This document shows positions 8,451 to 16,487 of a stretch of 47,446 nucleotides of DNA, in pieces; the first letter of the stretch is position 1, and the number at the start of each line of letters is the position of its first letter. The notes under the pieces were generated by a model that ran no database searches, was not told where the DNA came from, and saw only the letters and a program-made list of their open reading frames with translations. A program made the translations under genes and the position numbers. The stretch covers positions 1 to 47,446 of the forward strand of contig JAJFVB010000221.1 of assembly GCA_021372055.1 (NCBI GenBank), given 5' to 3'. Origin of the DNA: Desulfobacteraceae bacterium. Its GTDB lineage: Bacteria; Desulfobacterota; Syntrophobacteria; Syntrophobacterales; Syntrophobacteraceae.

Positions 8451-8509
8451 GTCCGAGATCGCACTTTCAGAATGCAGTCACAGATAGGAAGGGCACCAGA
8501 TGCCGATTC

Positions 8510-8908
8510 TCACGCCTTCCGGATTTTTTTCTCGTGAAGCAGCTTCCTTTCGCCCGCTTGGTTGATCTTTTCGAAAAGTTCCTCGAAATCCGCGGGCTTG
8601 ATCATGTAGTCGTAGGCGCCGAACCGCATGCCCTGCACGCCGGATTCGACGGATGCATGACCTGTGAGCATGATGACCTCCATCAGCGGACTCCTTCGCT
8701 TCATTGCCTTGAGTGTTTCGATCCCATCCATTCCCGGCATGCGAACGTCAAGAATTGCGACGTCGAATTCCCGCTGCCCGAGGATGGCCATGGCTTCCTC
8801 TCCACTCTGAACGCCCACGGCGTCGACGTTCCGCCTATTGAGACGCTTTACCAGCGTTTCGAGGAAGTCCGGTTCATCGTCGATTATCAAGACCTTCAAT
8901 CGCGCCAT
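8510..8908 (-). CDS. CheY-like response regulator (single receiver domain)
   Basis: About 132 residues. One receiver domain: LIIDDEPDF, phospho-acceptor in VAILDVRMPGMDG, VIMLTGHAS, and MIKPADF. A short helical tail follows (NQAGERKLLHEKKIRKA). The frame extends nine codons upstream to a TTG, but the ATG at 8908 just before the first beta strand is more likely. It lies 69 bp after the Cache-type kinase gene (stop at 8978) and about 60 bp before the small kinase. It is closely similar to the receiver at 7113-7514, and the two pairs may be an old duplication. Confidence 0.88.
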   Translation of the reverse strand: MARLKVLIIDDEPDFLETLVKRLNRRNVDAVGVQSGEEAMAILGQREFDVAILDVRMPGMDGIETLKAMKRRSPLMEVIMLTGHASVESGVQGMRFGAYDYMIKPADFEELFEKINQAGERKLLHEKKIRKA

Positions 8909-8977
8909 TCTCTTCAACTTTCGTAATGCATTCAAAACCAGGCAATATGAGGAAAAGCAGCCGGACTAATTAGAGAA

Positions 8978-10645
8978 TCAAATCTTATCGTGAGGTATCC
9001 ACGGCAGACATATGGTGAATGTGGTGCCTTTCCCGACTTCACTTGCCACAAGAATCCTGCCTCCCAGCTTTTCGATGATGCTGTAACTGATCGAAAGTCC
9101 AAGCCCCGTGCCTTTTCCGTATTCCTTGGTCGTAAAGAAAGGGTCGAATATCTTGTTTATGAGGTCGCCCGGAATCCCGGGGCCGTCGTCGGCAATCGCC
9201 ACTTCGATCTGGCGCTCGCCGACTTTGAAACGCGTCGATATCGTGATCAGACCGGACTTGTCGATGGCGTCGATCGCGTTGTTCACGATGTTCAGGACCA
9301 CCTGCTGCAGTTGGGAGGAGTCGCTCATGGTCGTGGGAAGATTGGGGTCGAACTCCAGCCTTATTTCTATGCTGCGGTAATGGGCCTCGTTGTTGAGAAA
9401 TTCCACCGTATCGGCAAGCAGCCGGTTGAGGTCGACCTGCTCGTGGACCGGCTCCATCCGCCGGGCAAACCCCAGGAGCCGGTGCGTCACCTTCTTGGCG
9501 CGATCGACGTGGTGGTCGATCTTGCGCACCGCATCTTCGAATTCAGCGAGATTCTCGCTTTTTGTGGGATCTTCCTCCGATAGCAGGTCGTGAATCCACC
9601 CCACCTTTTCCTTGATCACGGCAAGCGGATTATTGACCTCGTGAGCGATTCCGGCGGCAAGCTTCCCGAGGGCGGCCATCTTGCTCGACTGCATGAGACT
9701 CGCATCGAGCATCGCCTTTTCCCTGTCCGACTTTTCGAGCTGCCTTACCATTGCGCGCGCGATCACAAGGGCCCCTATGACTATTACGCACACTCCGCAT
9801 GCTATCAGCCCAATGGCGAGCATTCTCGTGCGCAGCAGCGGAACAAGCTTGTCCAGGGGCTCCTCCTTTATCACGAGCAGCCATTCCTTGTTTCTTAGCC
9901 AGGCCAGGGCTACAAGAGCGTTCTCTCCTCCCAGATCCATTTCCTCGACCATCGTGCCGGAAAATTTCGAGAAACTGGGATAGGAGACCTGCGTCAGCAG
10001 TTCTCCGCCAAAACGCGGCGTCGTCTGGAGGATGTTTTGCCGGTTGAGCACGAAGGCGTCGCCCTTGCGTCCCATCTGAGCCGCCCTCACCATGTTGTCG
10101 AAAAGATCGGTGTCGATCGTGGCCCGGAGGATCCAGCTCCGGTCCCCGTCCCTTCTCATGACGGCTATGATGAAATGCGGAAAGCGCCTGAATCCGGTGA
10201 ATACGTCGCTTACGTAGGTCCCGCGATGCATCGCCTCGTGGAACCATTCTTCGTTCTTGTAGTTCAGGCCTCTCAGCTGATAAGGCCCCACATAGGCGAC
10301 ATGTTCTCCGTTCCAGTCTATGATTCCGAGATCCACGTAGGACTTGGATCGCGTTTGCAGGAGCGTGAAAACCCGGTTCAGGTATTCCTCGTTTTTCAGC
10401 TGTTCGAAGGAGTTGGTGTAAACGAGCGTTGTCAGCTGGGAGATGCGCTCATCGAGGAAGAGATCGATCGAGCCCCTCCGGTTTTCCGCGAGCGTCCTGA
10501 TGCCTTCCATCACACGAGCCTTGTAGATGGTCGAAAACTGGTAATAAATGCCGACGCCTACAACGAATAGCGGGATAAGCGCGAAACAGAGTGTCGTCGC
10601 GACTATTCTGCGGTGGAGTTTCGAGTAGCTCTCGTCAGTTGCCAT
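8978..10645 (-). CDS. Membrane sensor histidine kinase with Cache-type periplasmic domain
   Basis: About 555 residues. A first helix near residues 12-34 (IVATTLCFALIPLFVVGVGI) is followed by a periplasmic Cache-like sensor of about 250 residues (WFHEAMHRGTYVSDVFTGFR, typical of dCache domains). A second helix follows (AIGLIACGVCVIVIGALVIA), then HisKA with GKLAAGIAHEVNNPLAVIKE, then HATPase_c with [23 protein letters not shown] and [11 protein letters not shown]. Two starts compete: the ATG at 10645, ten residues before the first helix, and a GTG at 10723 with AGGA five bases upstream. The first is chosen from protein topology. It is followed by a receiver, a second kinase and a second receiver in the same direction. 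Confidence 0.88.
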   Translation of the reverse strand: MATDESYSKLHRRIVATTLCFALIPLFVVGVGIYYQFSTIYKARVMEGIRTLAENRRGSIDLFLDERISQLTTLVYTNSFEQLKNEEYLNRVFTLLQTRSKSYVDLGIIDWNGEHVAYVGPYQLRGLNYKNEEWFHEAMHRGTYVSDVFTGFRRFPHFIIAVMRRDGDRSWILRATIDTDLFDNMVRAAQMGRKGDAFVLNRQNILQTTPRFGGELLTQVSYPSFSKFSGTMVEEMDLGGENALVALAWLRNKEWLLVIKEEPLDKLVPLLRTRMLAIGLIACGVCVIVIGALVIARAMVRQLEKSDREKAMLDASLMQSSKMAALGKLAAGIAHEVNNPLAVIKEKVGWIHDLLSEEDPTKSENLAEFEDAVRKIDHHVDRAKKVTHRLLGFARRMEPVHEQVDLNRLLADTVEFLNNEAHYRSIEIRLEFDPNLPTTMSDSSQLQQVVLNIVNNAIDAIDKSGLITISTRFKVGERQIEVAIADDGPGIPGDLINKIFDPFFTTKEYGKGTGLGLSISYSIIEKLGGRILVASEVGKGTTFTICLPWIPHDKI

Positions 10646-10844
10646 CGATTGGCCCAAGTAAGTAGGTGGCGACAAGTTCCCCTCCGCGCTCCCGGCCGGC
10701 ACGAGTCGCCGGGAACGGAACACGGAAGTCCTCTGCCCCCATTATTATGGGAACCGGTCAGAATTTCCACAGTTTTCAGCATGGAACCAAACCGCGCGAC
10801 CTGTTCCGGCCAGCACAAGCCGCGCCAGGAGAAAACGGCGGACC

Positions 10845-11828
10845 TCACCGGTCGGACCCGGCGTCCTGAACAAAACCGTTCACGATCCGCAAATCGGTAA
10901 GGAAATTGAAAGCCTCTTCATATTCGGCTTCGCTCACCTTCCGGTCCAAAGGAGGCGTGGACAGACCCTTGTGAGCCGGAAAGTACTGGTTCATAAGGCT
11001 TATCCAGACATCGGGTCCGAATTCGCTGACAAGAAAGCGAAGGCACTCCTTCGTGCCTGAAAGGTCTTCCGGCAGCACCATGTGCCTTACGAGCATTCCC
11101 TTCCTCGCGATGGAGTCGGAACCGATCCGAAGCGGCCCGACCTGCCGCCACATCTCCCGCAGAGCCGCGCGGTTGACCGCGACATAGTCGCTCGCGCCGG
11201 AATACAGCCGCGCCGCGGTTGCATCGGAGTATTTTATGTCGGGCAGATAGATATCGATCACGCCCTCGAGCAGCTTCAAGGTTTCCAGGGACTCATAGCC
11301 GCTCGAGTTGTAGAGAAGCGGAATAGTAAGCCCCATCGGCACCGCGTGGAGCAGCGCCTCGACCACGGCCGCCGACTGGTGCGCCGATGTGACGAGGTTT
11401 ATGTTGTGCGCTCCCTTTTTCTGAAGCGACAGCATGGAGGATGCGAGCTCTTCCGTGCCGATCGTGCGTCCCACATCGAGTTGGCTTATCGGGTAATTCT
11501 GACAGAAGACGCATTTGAGCGTGCAACCGGAAAAGAAGATGGTTCCCGACCCCTTCGTCCCCGAGATCGGCGGTTCCTCCCACGGGTGAATGGCGGCCGA
11601 TGCGATTCTCGGGCGGCCGTCGACGCCGCAGTATCCCTTCTTGCCCGCATTTCTGTTCACGCCGCACGAGCGCGGACAGAGGTCGCAGGCATCGAGTCGC
11701 GCGCGAAGCGCTTCCGCCCTTCGTGCGAGTTCTCCCGATTCAAGGAGGCCGACGTATCCAGGAGTGACCCTGTCAGCGTCACGCTCCGAATCCTCACGTA
11801 TCGGCGCGTTCGATCCATTCACTGCCAT
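10845..11828 (-). CDS. Radical SAM protein of the PflX/COG1313 type
   Basis: 327 residues. The radical SAM cluster motif CTLKCVFCQNY (C-x3-C-x2-C) is near residue 105, preceded by a Cys-rich N-terminal segment (CDLCPRSCGVNRNAGKKGYC) of the kind seen in pyruvate-formate-lyase-activase-like proteins of this group. It should bind a [4Fe-4S] cluster and cleave S-adenosylmethionine; the target is not known for this family. The start overlaps the end of the MoeA-PBP gene by 35 bp, so the two are probably translated together. The coupling to a molybdopterin-related gene is suggestive of a shared metal-enzyme maturation role, but that is inference. Confidence 0.85.
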   Translation of the reverse strand: MAVNGSNAPIREDSERDADRVTPGYVGLLESGELARRAEALRARLDACDLCPRSCGVNRNAGKKGYCGVDGRPRIASAAIHPWEEPPISGTKGSGTIFFSGCTLKCVFCQNYPISQLDVGRTIGTEELASSMLSLQKKGAHNINLVTSAHQSAAVVEALLHAVPMGLTIPLLYNSSGYESLETLKLLEGVIDIYLPDIKYSDATAARLYSGASDYVAVNRAALREMWRQVGPLRIGSDSIARKGMLVRHMVLPEDLSGTKECLRFLVSEFGPDVWISLMNQYFPAHKGLSTPPLDRKVSEAEYEEAFNFLTDLRIVNGFVQDAGSDR

Positions 11829-13755
11829 TCCAGATGCCCATAGTCCTGCCGGAAGCGGAAACGTCGTATCCCCCCATGGACTCGACGATACGGCGGAAGG
11901 AATCCGAGACGATGATGTCTCTTACCGTCAGCATCTTCGGGTCGGCGAAGCAGCTCTCCGCTACGACGAGATCGTAGCGCTCCTCGGCCACCGGGATAAA
12001 ATCGAGCCCCAGCGCCCTTGCCGAAGAAAAAATCGCCATTCCCGCGTCAGCTCTTCCGCTGAGTACGTTTACCGCAACGGCCATATGCGTGAACTCTTCC
12101 TGCTCATATCCCGAAATGGCATCCGGCGAGATTCCCCGCCGCGACAGGCAATAGTCGAAAAGCACGCGCGTGCCCGAGCCTCCCTGACGGTTGATGAAGC
12201 CGACATCCGTACGCAGAAGATCTTCCAGGCCCTTGATGCCCTTGGGATTTCCCTTCTTTATGAGCAGGCCCTGCTGTCTCATGGCAAGCTGGACAAGCCT
12301 TACCGGCGTGCCTTTGAGATAGCGTTCGATATAGGAGAAATTATACTCTCCCGTGTCCGGGTCAAGTAGATGGGAACCGGCGAAATGCGTCTGCCCGCGC
12401 CGCAACGCAAGGAGGCCCCCGAGGCTGCCGACGTTGCTCGATGACAAATGGAGCGAATGGTCGCGAGCCTTCAATTCGTTTGCGATCAGGTCGATTGTGT
12501 TGTCGTGGCTGCCGATCATGATGAGGGTGGAATCGAGTTGCTCCCTGGGCCGGAGAAGCCGGATTTCGACCGTGGCCCCTTCATCGATTCCTTCCTGCTC
12601 CTGGGGGATCTGCAGGATCCCGTCGGCCCTCGTAAGCGAGGTGATGATGCCCGCTCCGCGCTGGAGCGGCATGGCGACAAGCCTCTCATCGACCCGGCCC
12701 ATTATGACCCGCACGAATTCCTCGAGACCGAGCTTCGAGGGCATCTTCCGGCCAAGCACCGCCGGAACCGTCGCAAAAGGGGGGCTTTCGATGCCCTGCA
12801 GGGAGTGAAGAAGAGGTCTTACGAACTGCTCGAAGGCCATGATCGCGGAGACGGGATATCCTGGAAGCCCCACCACGGGCTTTCCCGCGACCATCCCGAT
12901 GATAACGGGCTTGCCCGGCATCATGGTTACGCCATGGACCAGCACTTCTCCGAGTTCGGCAACGACCGCCGCGGTGAAATCTTCCGAACCGGCCGAGGAT
13001 CCGGCGTTGACGAGGACGATGTCCGCAGGTGAGTCCACGCCCGCTCGAACAGCGTCCCTCACGCTTTCATACCTGTCGATGACGATGTCCCTCAGCTCGG
13101 GGACCCCGCCGTTTTCCTCCACCAGGGCCGAGAGAACCGTTCCGTTGAACTCGATGATCTCTCCCGGGGCGGCTTCGGACGCATGGCTCGCCGGTATGAG
13201 CTCCGTTCCGCTCGGCTGTATCCAGACACGCGGTTTCGCGAAGACGTCCACCTCGACAATCCCGGCGGCGAGCAGAGCGCCGATATCTGCCGGATGAAGC
13301 CGGTGTTGCTGCGGCAGCAGGAGCTCGCCCGCCACGATGTCTTCACCGACCTTTCTCACGTGCTGCCAGGGGAAGGAAGCCGCGCGGATCTCGATTTGCG
13401 CATCCGAAACCTGCTCGATGTTTTCGATCATGATCACGGCATCGGTACCCGCGGGAAGGGCATCGCCCGTGTCCACGGGAAATGCGGAGGATCCGATCCC
13501 GAGGCGCAAAGGCGTCGTGTCGCTCGCGCCGTAGGTCTCCCGGGCGTTGACGGCGAATCCGTCCATCGCAGCCCCATGATAATGGGGAACCGAGCGAAGT
13601 GCCGTAAGACTCCGCGATGTGACGCGGTGGAGCGAAGACCTCGTCTGCACGCGCTCCTCGGCCGTCCGGAGCGATGCGGTCCTCTCCGACCAGATCGCGC
13701 GCGCTTCCTGCAGGGTTTTCATGTTCAGATAGACGTTTCTTTTCCGCTTTTCCAT
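11794..13755 (-). CDS. MoeA-type molybdopterin protein fused to a periplasmic-binding-protein-like domain
   Basis: 653 residues. Residues 1 to about 410 form a MoeA domain: HYHGAAMDGFAV, GTDAVIMIENIE, the signature around VLVNAGSSAGSEDFT (normally SGG...), GKPVIIGMVAGKPVVGLPGYP, and the C-terminal MoeA barrel. Residues about 415-653 resemble the substrate-binding domain of molybdate or LysR-type proteins (MIGSHDNTIDLIANEL, NRQGGSGTRVLFDYCL, DAGMAIFSSARAL). MoeA inserts molybdenum or tungsten into molybdopterin; the extra domain probably senses the oxyanion or the cofactor. There is no signal peptide, so it is cytoplasmic. AAGGA lies upstream of the ATG at 13755. It fits an organism rich in formate dehydrogenases and related enzymes. 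Confidence 0.9.
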   Translation of the reverse strand: MEKRKRNVYLNMKTLQEARAIWSERTASLRTAEERVQTRSSLHRVTSRSLTALRSVPHYHGAAMDGFAVNARETYGASDTTPLRLGIGSSAFPVDTGDALPAGTDAVIMIENIEQVSDAQIEIRAASFPWQHVRKVGEDIVAGELLLPQQHRLHPADIGALLAAGIVEVDVFAKPRVWIQPSGTELIPASHASEAAPGEIIEFNGTVLSALVEENGGVPELRDIVIDRYESVRDAVRAGVDSPADIVLVNAGSSAGSEDFTAAVVAELGEVLVHGVTMMPGKPVIIGMVAGKPVVGLPGYPVSAIMAFEQFVRPLLHSLQGIESPPFATVPAVLGRKMPSKLGLEEFVRVIMGRVDERLVAMPLQRGAGIITSLTRADGILQIPQEQEGIDEGATVEIRLLRPREQLDSTLIMIGSHDNTIDLIANELKARDHSLHLSSSNVGSLGGLLALRRGQTHFAGSHLLDPDTGEYNFSYIERYLKGTPVRLVQLAMRQQGLLIKKGNPKGIKGLEDLLRTDVGFINRQGGSGTRVLFDYCLSRRGISPDAISGYEQEEFTHMAVAVNVLSGRADAGMAIFSSARALGLDFIPVAEERYDLVVAESCFADPKMLTVRDIIVSDSFRRIVESMGGYDVSASGRTMGIWNGSEWIERADT

Positions 13756-13879
13756 ACAGAAGAGTCCTTGAACGCTGGAGGCGCATGGAGATCAGGCGGC
13801 AGTGCCGCACAAATCTTCCGAATCCCTCCGGCCAACCGTGCGCTTGTGTCAACGCTTACATCGGGAAAACGCTCTTGCC

Positions 13880-14692
13880 CTATCGCCTGAGGAAGCCAAA
13901 TCGGCTGAAAAATTCGGAGCGCATCCGCCTGGGTGTCGAGAGATTCACTTCGCTCATGTAAACCTGTTCGAGTTCATCCAATTCCATCTGGATCCAGCTT
14001 TCGATGGAATCCAGGCTTCGCGCCCAGCGCTGAAAGTCGTCCTTGTCGAGCAGCTTTGGGGGGTGGGCTATGAAACTGCCGCCGCCGTAATGATGTACCC
14101 GTTTTTCTCCCAGCAGGGCATTGTAATCGGCGGTGTTGCAGCCGATCACCGGAACAAAGTTGTCGAAGGCACGAACGAGGGAGCCCGTTTTCCAGTGACC
14201 GCGAAGCGCCGAAAAGACGCTGGGGTTGAAAATGACGTCCGCGCCCTGCTCGGTGAGTTGGCGCGCGGCCTCGGGTTGGCCCCACAAATCGATGCCGACC
14301 GGAAAACCGATCTTGCCGAAGTCCGTGGAAAAAGCCCGGAAGGTGCCGTCCCCGGCGGAAATCCCGAGCTTTTCGCGCTCGACGGCCCCGATGTTCACTT
14401 TGCGCTGGCGCCCGACCATGCGGCCGGTCCGGTTGAAAAGCGTGGCCGTGTTATAGCGCCTTCCACCCTCTTCTTCCACCATGCCGGCTATCACATAAGC
14501 GGCGTATTTTCGGGCCGCTCCGCCGATCTCCTTTTCTCCCAGGAGAGGAAAGTACTCGGGCAGGCATATTACGTCGAGATCTTCGCCACGGCATTTTTCC
14601 ATCAACTGCAGAGCGTGGCCGATATTTCGGGGATCCTCGTAAGAGGGGTAAGGCTTGGGCTGGATGAGTGCTACTCGGATGATATCTTTCAT
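13880..14692 (-). CDS. Nitrilase-superfamily protein lacking the catalytic cysteine
   Basis: 270 residues with the carbon-nitrogen hydrolase fold. The catalytic Glu is present (CLPEYFPLL) and so is the Lys (GRQRKVNIG). Where the nucleophile Cys is expected (family pattern G-x-x-I-C-Y-D...PE) the protein reads GFPVGIDLWGQPE, a Gly (codon GGC) in place of Cys. TGC to GGC is a single base change. Either it is a non-catalytic scaffold or it uses other chemistry. The reading frame is otherwise intact and well conserved. It begins AAGGAG-CACC-ATG immediately after the stop of the endonuclease/phosphatase-family gene, so the two are coupled. Amidase or N-carbamoylase activity should not be assumed. 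Confidence 0.85.
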   Translation of the reverse strand: MKDIIRVALIQPKPYPSYEDPRNIGHALQLMEKCRGEDLDVICLPEYFPLLGEKEIGGAARKYAAYVIAGMVEEEGGRRYNTATLFNRTGRMVGRQRKVNIGAVEREKLGISAGDGTFRAFSTDFGKIGFPVGIDLWGQPEAARQLTEQGADVIFNPSVFSALRGHWKTGSLVRAFDNFVPVIGCNTADYNALLGEKRVHHYGGGSFIAHPPKLLDKDDFQRWARSLDSIESWIQMELDELEQVYMSEVNLSTPRRMRSEFFSRFGFLRR

Positions 14693-14700
14693 GGTGCTCC

Positions 14701-15468
14701 TTAATGGTTCCAGGCCAGTTGCGACATGTAGGGGAAATGGTCGGACGGGTACCGGCCGCGTGGATCGTGGTCGTGTATGATTCTGGCATCGGCTACCGAA
14801 AAATCCGGAGTTACGAGAATCCAGTCCATCCTGAAAAACTGGGGTACGCCCTTGAATTTATGGTAGGTGCTTCCGTTCTGGTCTTCAATCCTACTAAGCG
14901 CCTGCCACGTATCGATCAATCCACCGCCGGTAAGCGTTGCGTGGACCTCAGAGAAGGGACCGTCGTTGAAATCGCCCATAAGTATCTTCGGGCAGTCATA
15001 GCTCTCGAACCATTCGCGAATGATCCTCGCCTGTTGCCTGCGGGCCTCGGCTCCGACGTTGTCCAGGTGTGTGACCGCGACACAGAATTTCCTGCCCGTT
15101 GCGCTCTGCTCGAAAAAGCCGTAGCTCATCATGCGCGGATACGCGCTGTCCCACCCGGTGCTCCGGTGCACATCCGGGGTCTCCGAGAGCCAGAACTCTC
15201 CGCCGCTTAGCGACCTGAGCAGTTCCGGCCTGTAGAAGATCGAACAATACTGGCAATCTTCCTCCCATATTCTGTCCGGGGCAAGCAGTTCATATCCTGC
15301 GAGATTGTTCTGCAGGTATCGCAGCTGACCGGTCGTGCCCTCCTGGGTTCCCAGCAGGCACGGCCGATGATTGGCGATGAGCCGTGTGACCAGGTCTTTT
15401 CTATGATCCCAACCGTTTTCGCCGTCAAAATCGTTTTCGAAGCGAAGATTGAAAGTCATGATCTTCAT
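14701..15468 (-). CDS. Endonuclease/exonuclease/phosphatase-family protein
   Basis: 255 residues with the full set of metal-binding and catalytic motifs of the family: MTFNLRFEND at the N-terminus, GTQEGT (Glu ligand), VTHLDN (His), MGDFND (Asp, Asn), MDWILV, and the C-terminal YPSDHFPYMS (Asp-His pair). No signal peptide or membrane segment. The family includes phosphodiesterases, inositol-polyphosphate phosphatases and DNases, and the substrate cannot be told. The ATG at 15468 has a GGGGGTGG site upstream. It is the first gene of a minus-strand run with the nitrilase-like gene, from which it is separated by eight bases. Confidence 0.86.
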   Translation of the reverse strand: MKIMTFNLRFENDFDGENGWDHRKDLVTRLIANHRPCLLGTQEGTTGQLRYLQNNLAGYELLAPDRIWEEDCQYCSIFYRPELLRSLSGGEFWLSETPDVHRSTGWDSAYPRMMSYGFFEQSATGRKFCVAVTHLDNVGAEARRQQARIIREWFESYDCPKILMGDFNDGPFSEVHATLTGGGLIDTWQALSRIEDQNGSTYHKFKGVPQFFRMDWILVTPDFSVADARIIHDHDPRGRYPSDHFPYMSQLAWNH

Positions 15469-15865
15469 GGATGTTCCACCCCCGATGATATCGCTCGCGT
15501 GGCACGGGCGAGGAATTTTGTAGCCGGTCGTTCTTCTTTTAGCTGTAAACAGGGTCTTGAATCAATGACGATATGATGCTAAGAGCTTTCGAGTCAAAAT
15601 GTCGGCTTTTTGTGAATGTTTTCCCTTTTGTTATCCCGCAGCAGTGCATCGAATCCGCCAATAGTTCGCGATTTTCCGACGTTTTTTTCCTTGACAAGAA
15701 ACGGCATTAACGTTTAAGTGGTCGCACATTTTGTGAAAATTAACTTTTAGGTCTATACGAAACAATGTTTTTTCTGTCATGTGAAGTAGTTGCTCAAACT
15801 TGCATAATGAGCACAACTTCACCCGGTTTCATTTATTCATTTCAGGGGATTACCGAGGCTGCCCT
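15469..15865. other. Intergenic region upstream of the qrc operon
   Basis: About 400 bp between the divergent phosphatase-family gene and qrcA, clearly more AT-rich than the flanking genes. It holds the candidate qrc promoter at 15691-15719. A second possible promoter lies just downstream (TTGTGA, 17 bases, TATACG, near 15733-15761). Open frames on either strand here are short and lack ribosome sites, and none is called. Confidence 0.5.
15691..15719 (+). promoter_or_regulatory. Candidate sigma-70 promoter of qrcABCD
   Basis: TTGACA (15691-15696), a 17-base spacer and TTAAGT (15714-15719). The -35 is perfect and the -10 matches at three of six positions. Transcription would start near 15726, leaving a leader of about 140 nt before qrcA. 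Confidence 0.5.
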
Positions 15866-16423
15866 ATGAACGAAAAGAAAAGTGAAGCATCTGCGAGCAA
15901 AGCACTGGGAGTGGTTTTCTTTTTAGCCGGCTTTATCGGGGCCCTGGTCCTCGGATGGGTTGTCTTCCCGAATCTGCTCTATTCCCAGAAAGCCCAACCG
16001 ATGAATTTCAGCCACGTAGCCCATGCCGACAACGATTGCGAATCATGTCACACATTCCGCCCCGACGGGACCTATACGGGAGTCCCGAGGCTGGACAAGT
16101 GCAAGGAGTGCCATGAGACGGCCCAGGGCACCACTGAGGCCGAACGCATCCTTGTCGAGGAATATGTGGAAAAGAACCGAGAACCCATGTGGAAAAACTA
16201 CGCATGGCAGCCCGATAACGTTTACTTCTCGCACGCTCCCCACAAGGGGCAGGGTCTCGAGTGCATCCGCTGCCACCGCGACGTTACCAAGGAAGAGAAA
16301 TTGCCGGCCTACAGGGAAAACCTCATTACGGGCTATAGCATTTCCACCATGAAGATGACGGAATGCGAGGAATGCCACGCCCAGAAGGGGGTTTCCAACA
16401 ACTGCGAGATTTGCCACAAGTAG
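15866..16423 (+). CDS. qrcA: QrcA, multihaem cytochrome c subunit of menaquinone reductase
   Basis: 185 residues. An N-terminal membrane helix (VVFFLAGFIGALVLGWVVF) acts as an uncleaved anchor and exporter signal. The periplasmic part contains five CXXCH haem sites: CESCH, CKECH, CIRCH, CEECH and CEICH at the very C-terminus. QrcA takes electrons from type I cytochrome c3, which is reduced by periplasmic hydrogenases and formate dehydrogenases, and passes them to the Fe-S subunits. As I recall, the Desulfovibrio vulgaris protein was reported as a hexahaem cytochrome, so five sites here is worth noting. The ATG at 15866 is preceded by GAGG; the frame also opens further upstream without a ribosome site. 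First gene of qrcABCD. Confidence 0.9.
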   Translation: MNEKKSEASASKALGVVFFLAGFIGALVLGWVVFPNLLYSQKAQPMNFSHVAHADNDCESCHTFRPDGTYTGVPRLDKCKECHETAQGTTEAERILVEEYVEKNREPMWKNYAWQPDNVYFSHAPHKGQGLECIRCHRDVTKEEKLPAYRENLITGYSISTMKMTECEECHAQKGVSNNCEICHK

Positions 16424-16487
16424 TCTTAACGGCCTAATAATCATAACGCATTGTCATAATAATTGGCTTTCATGAGAGGTAGATGGA

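Noticed and set aside
15631..15822. Minus-strand 63-codon frame upstream of qrcA
   Set aside because: AT-rich promoter region, no ribosome site, and it would run through the candidate qrc promoter.
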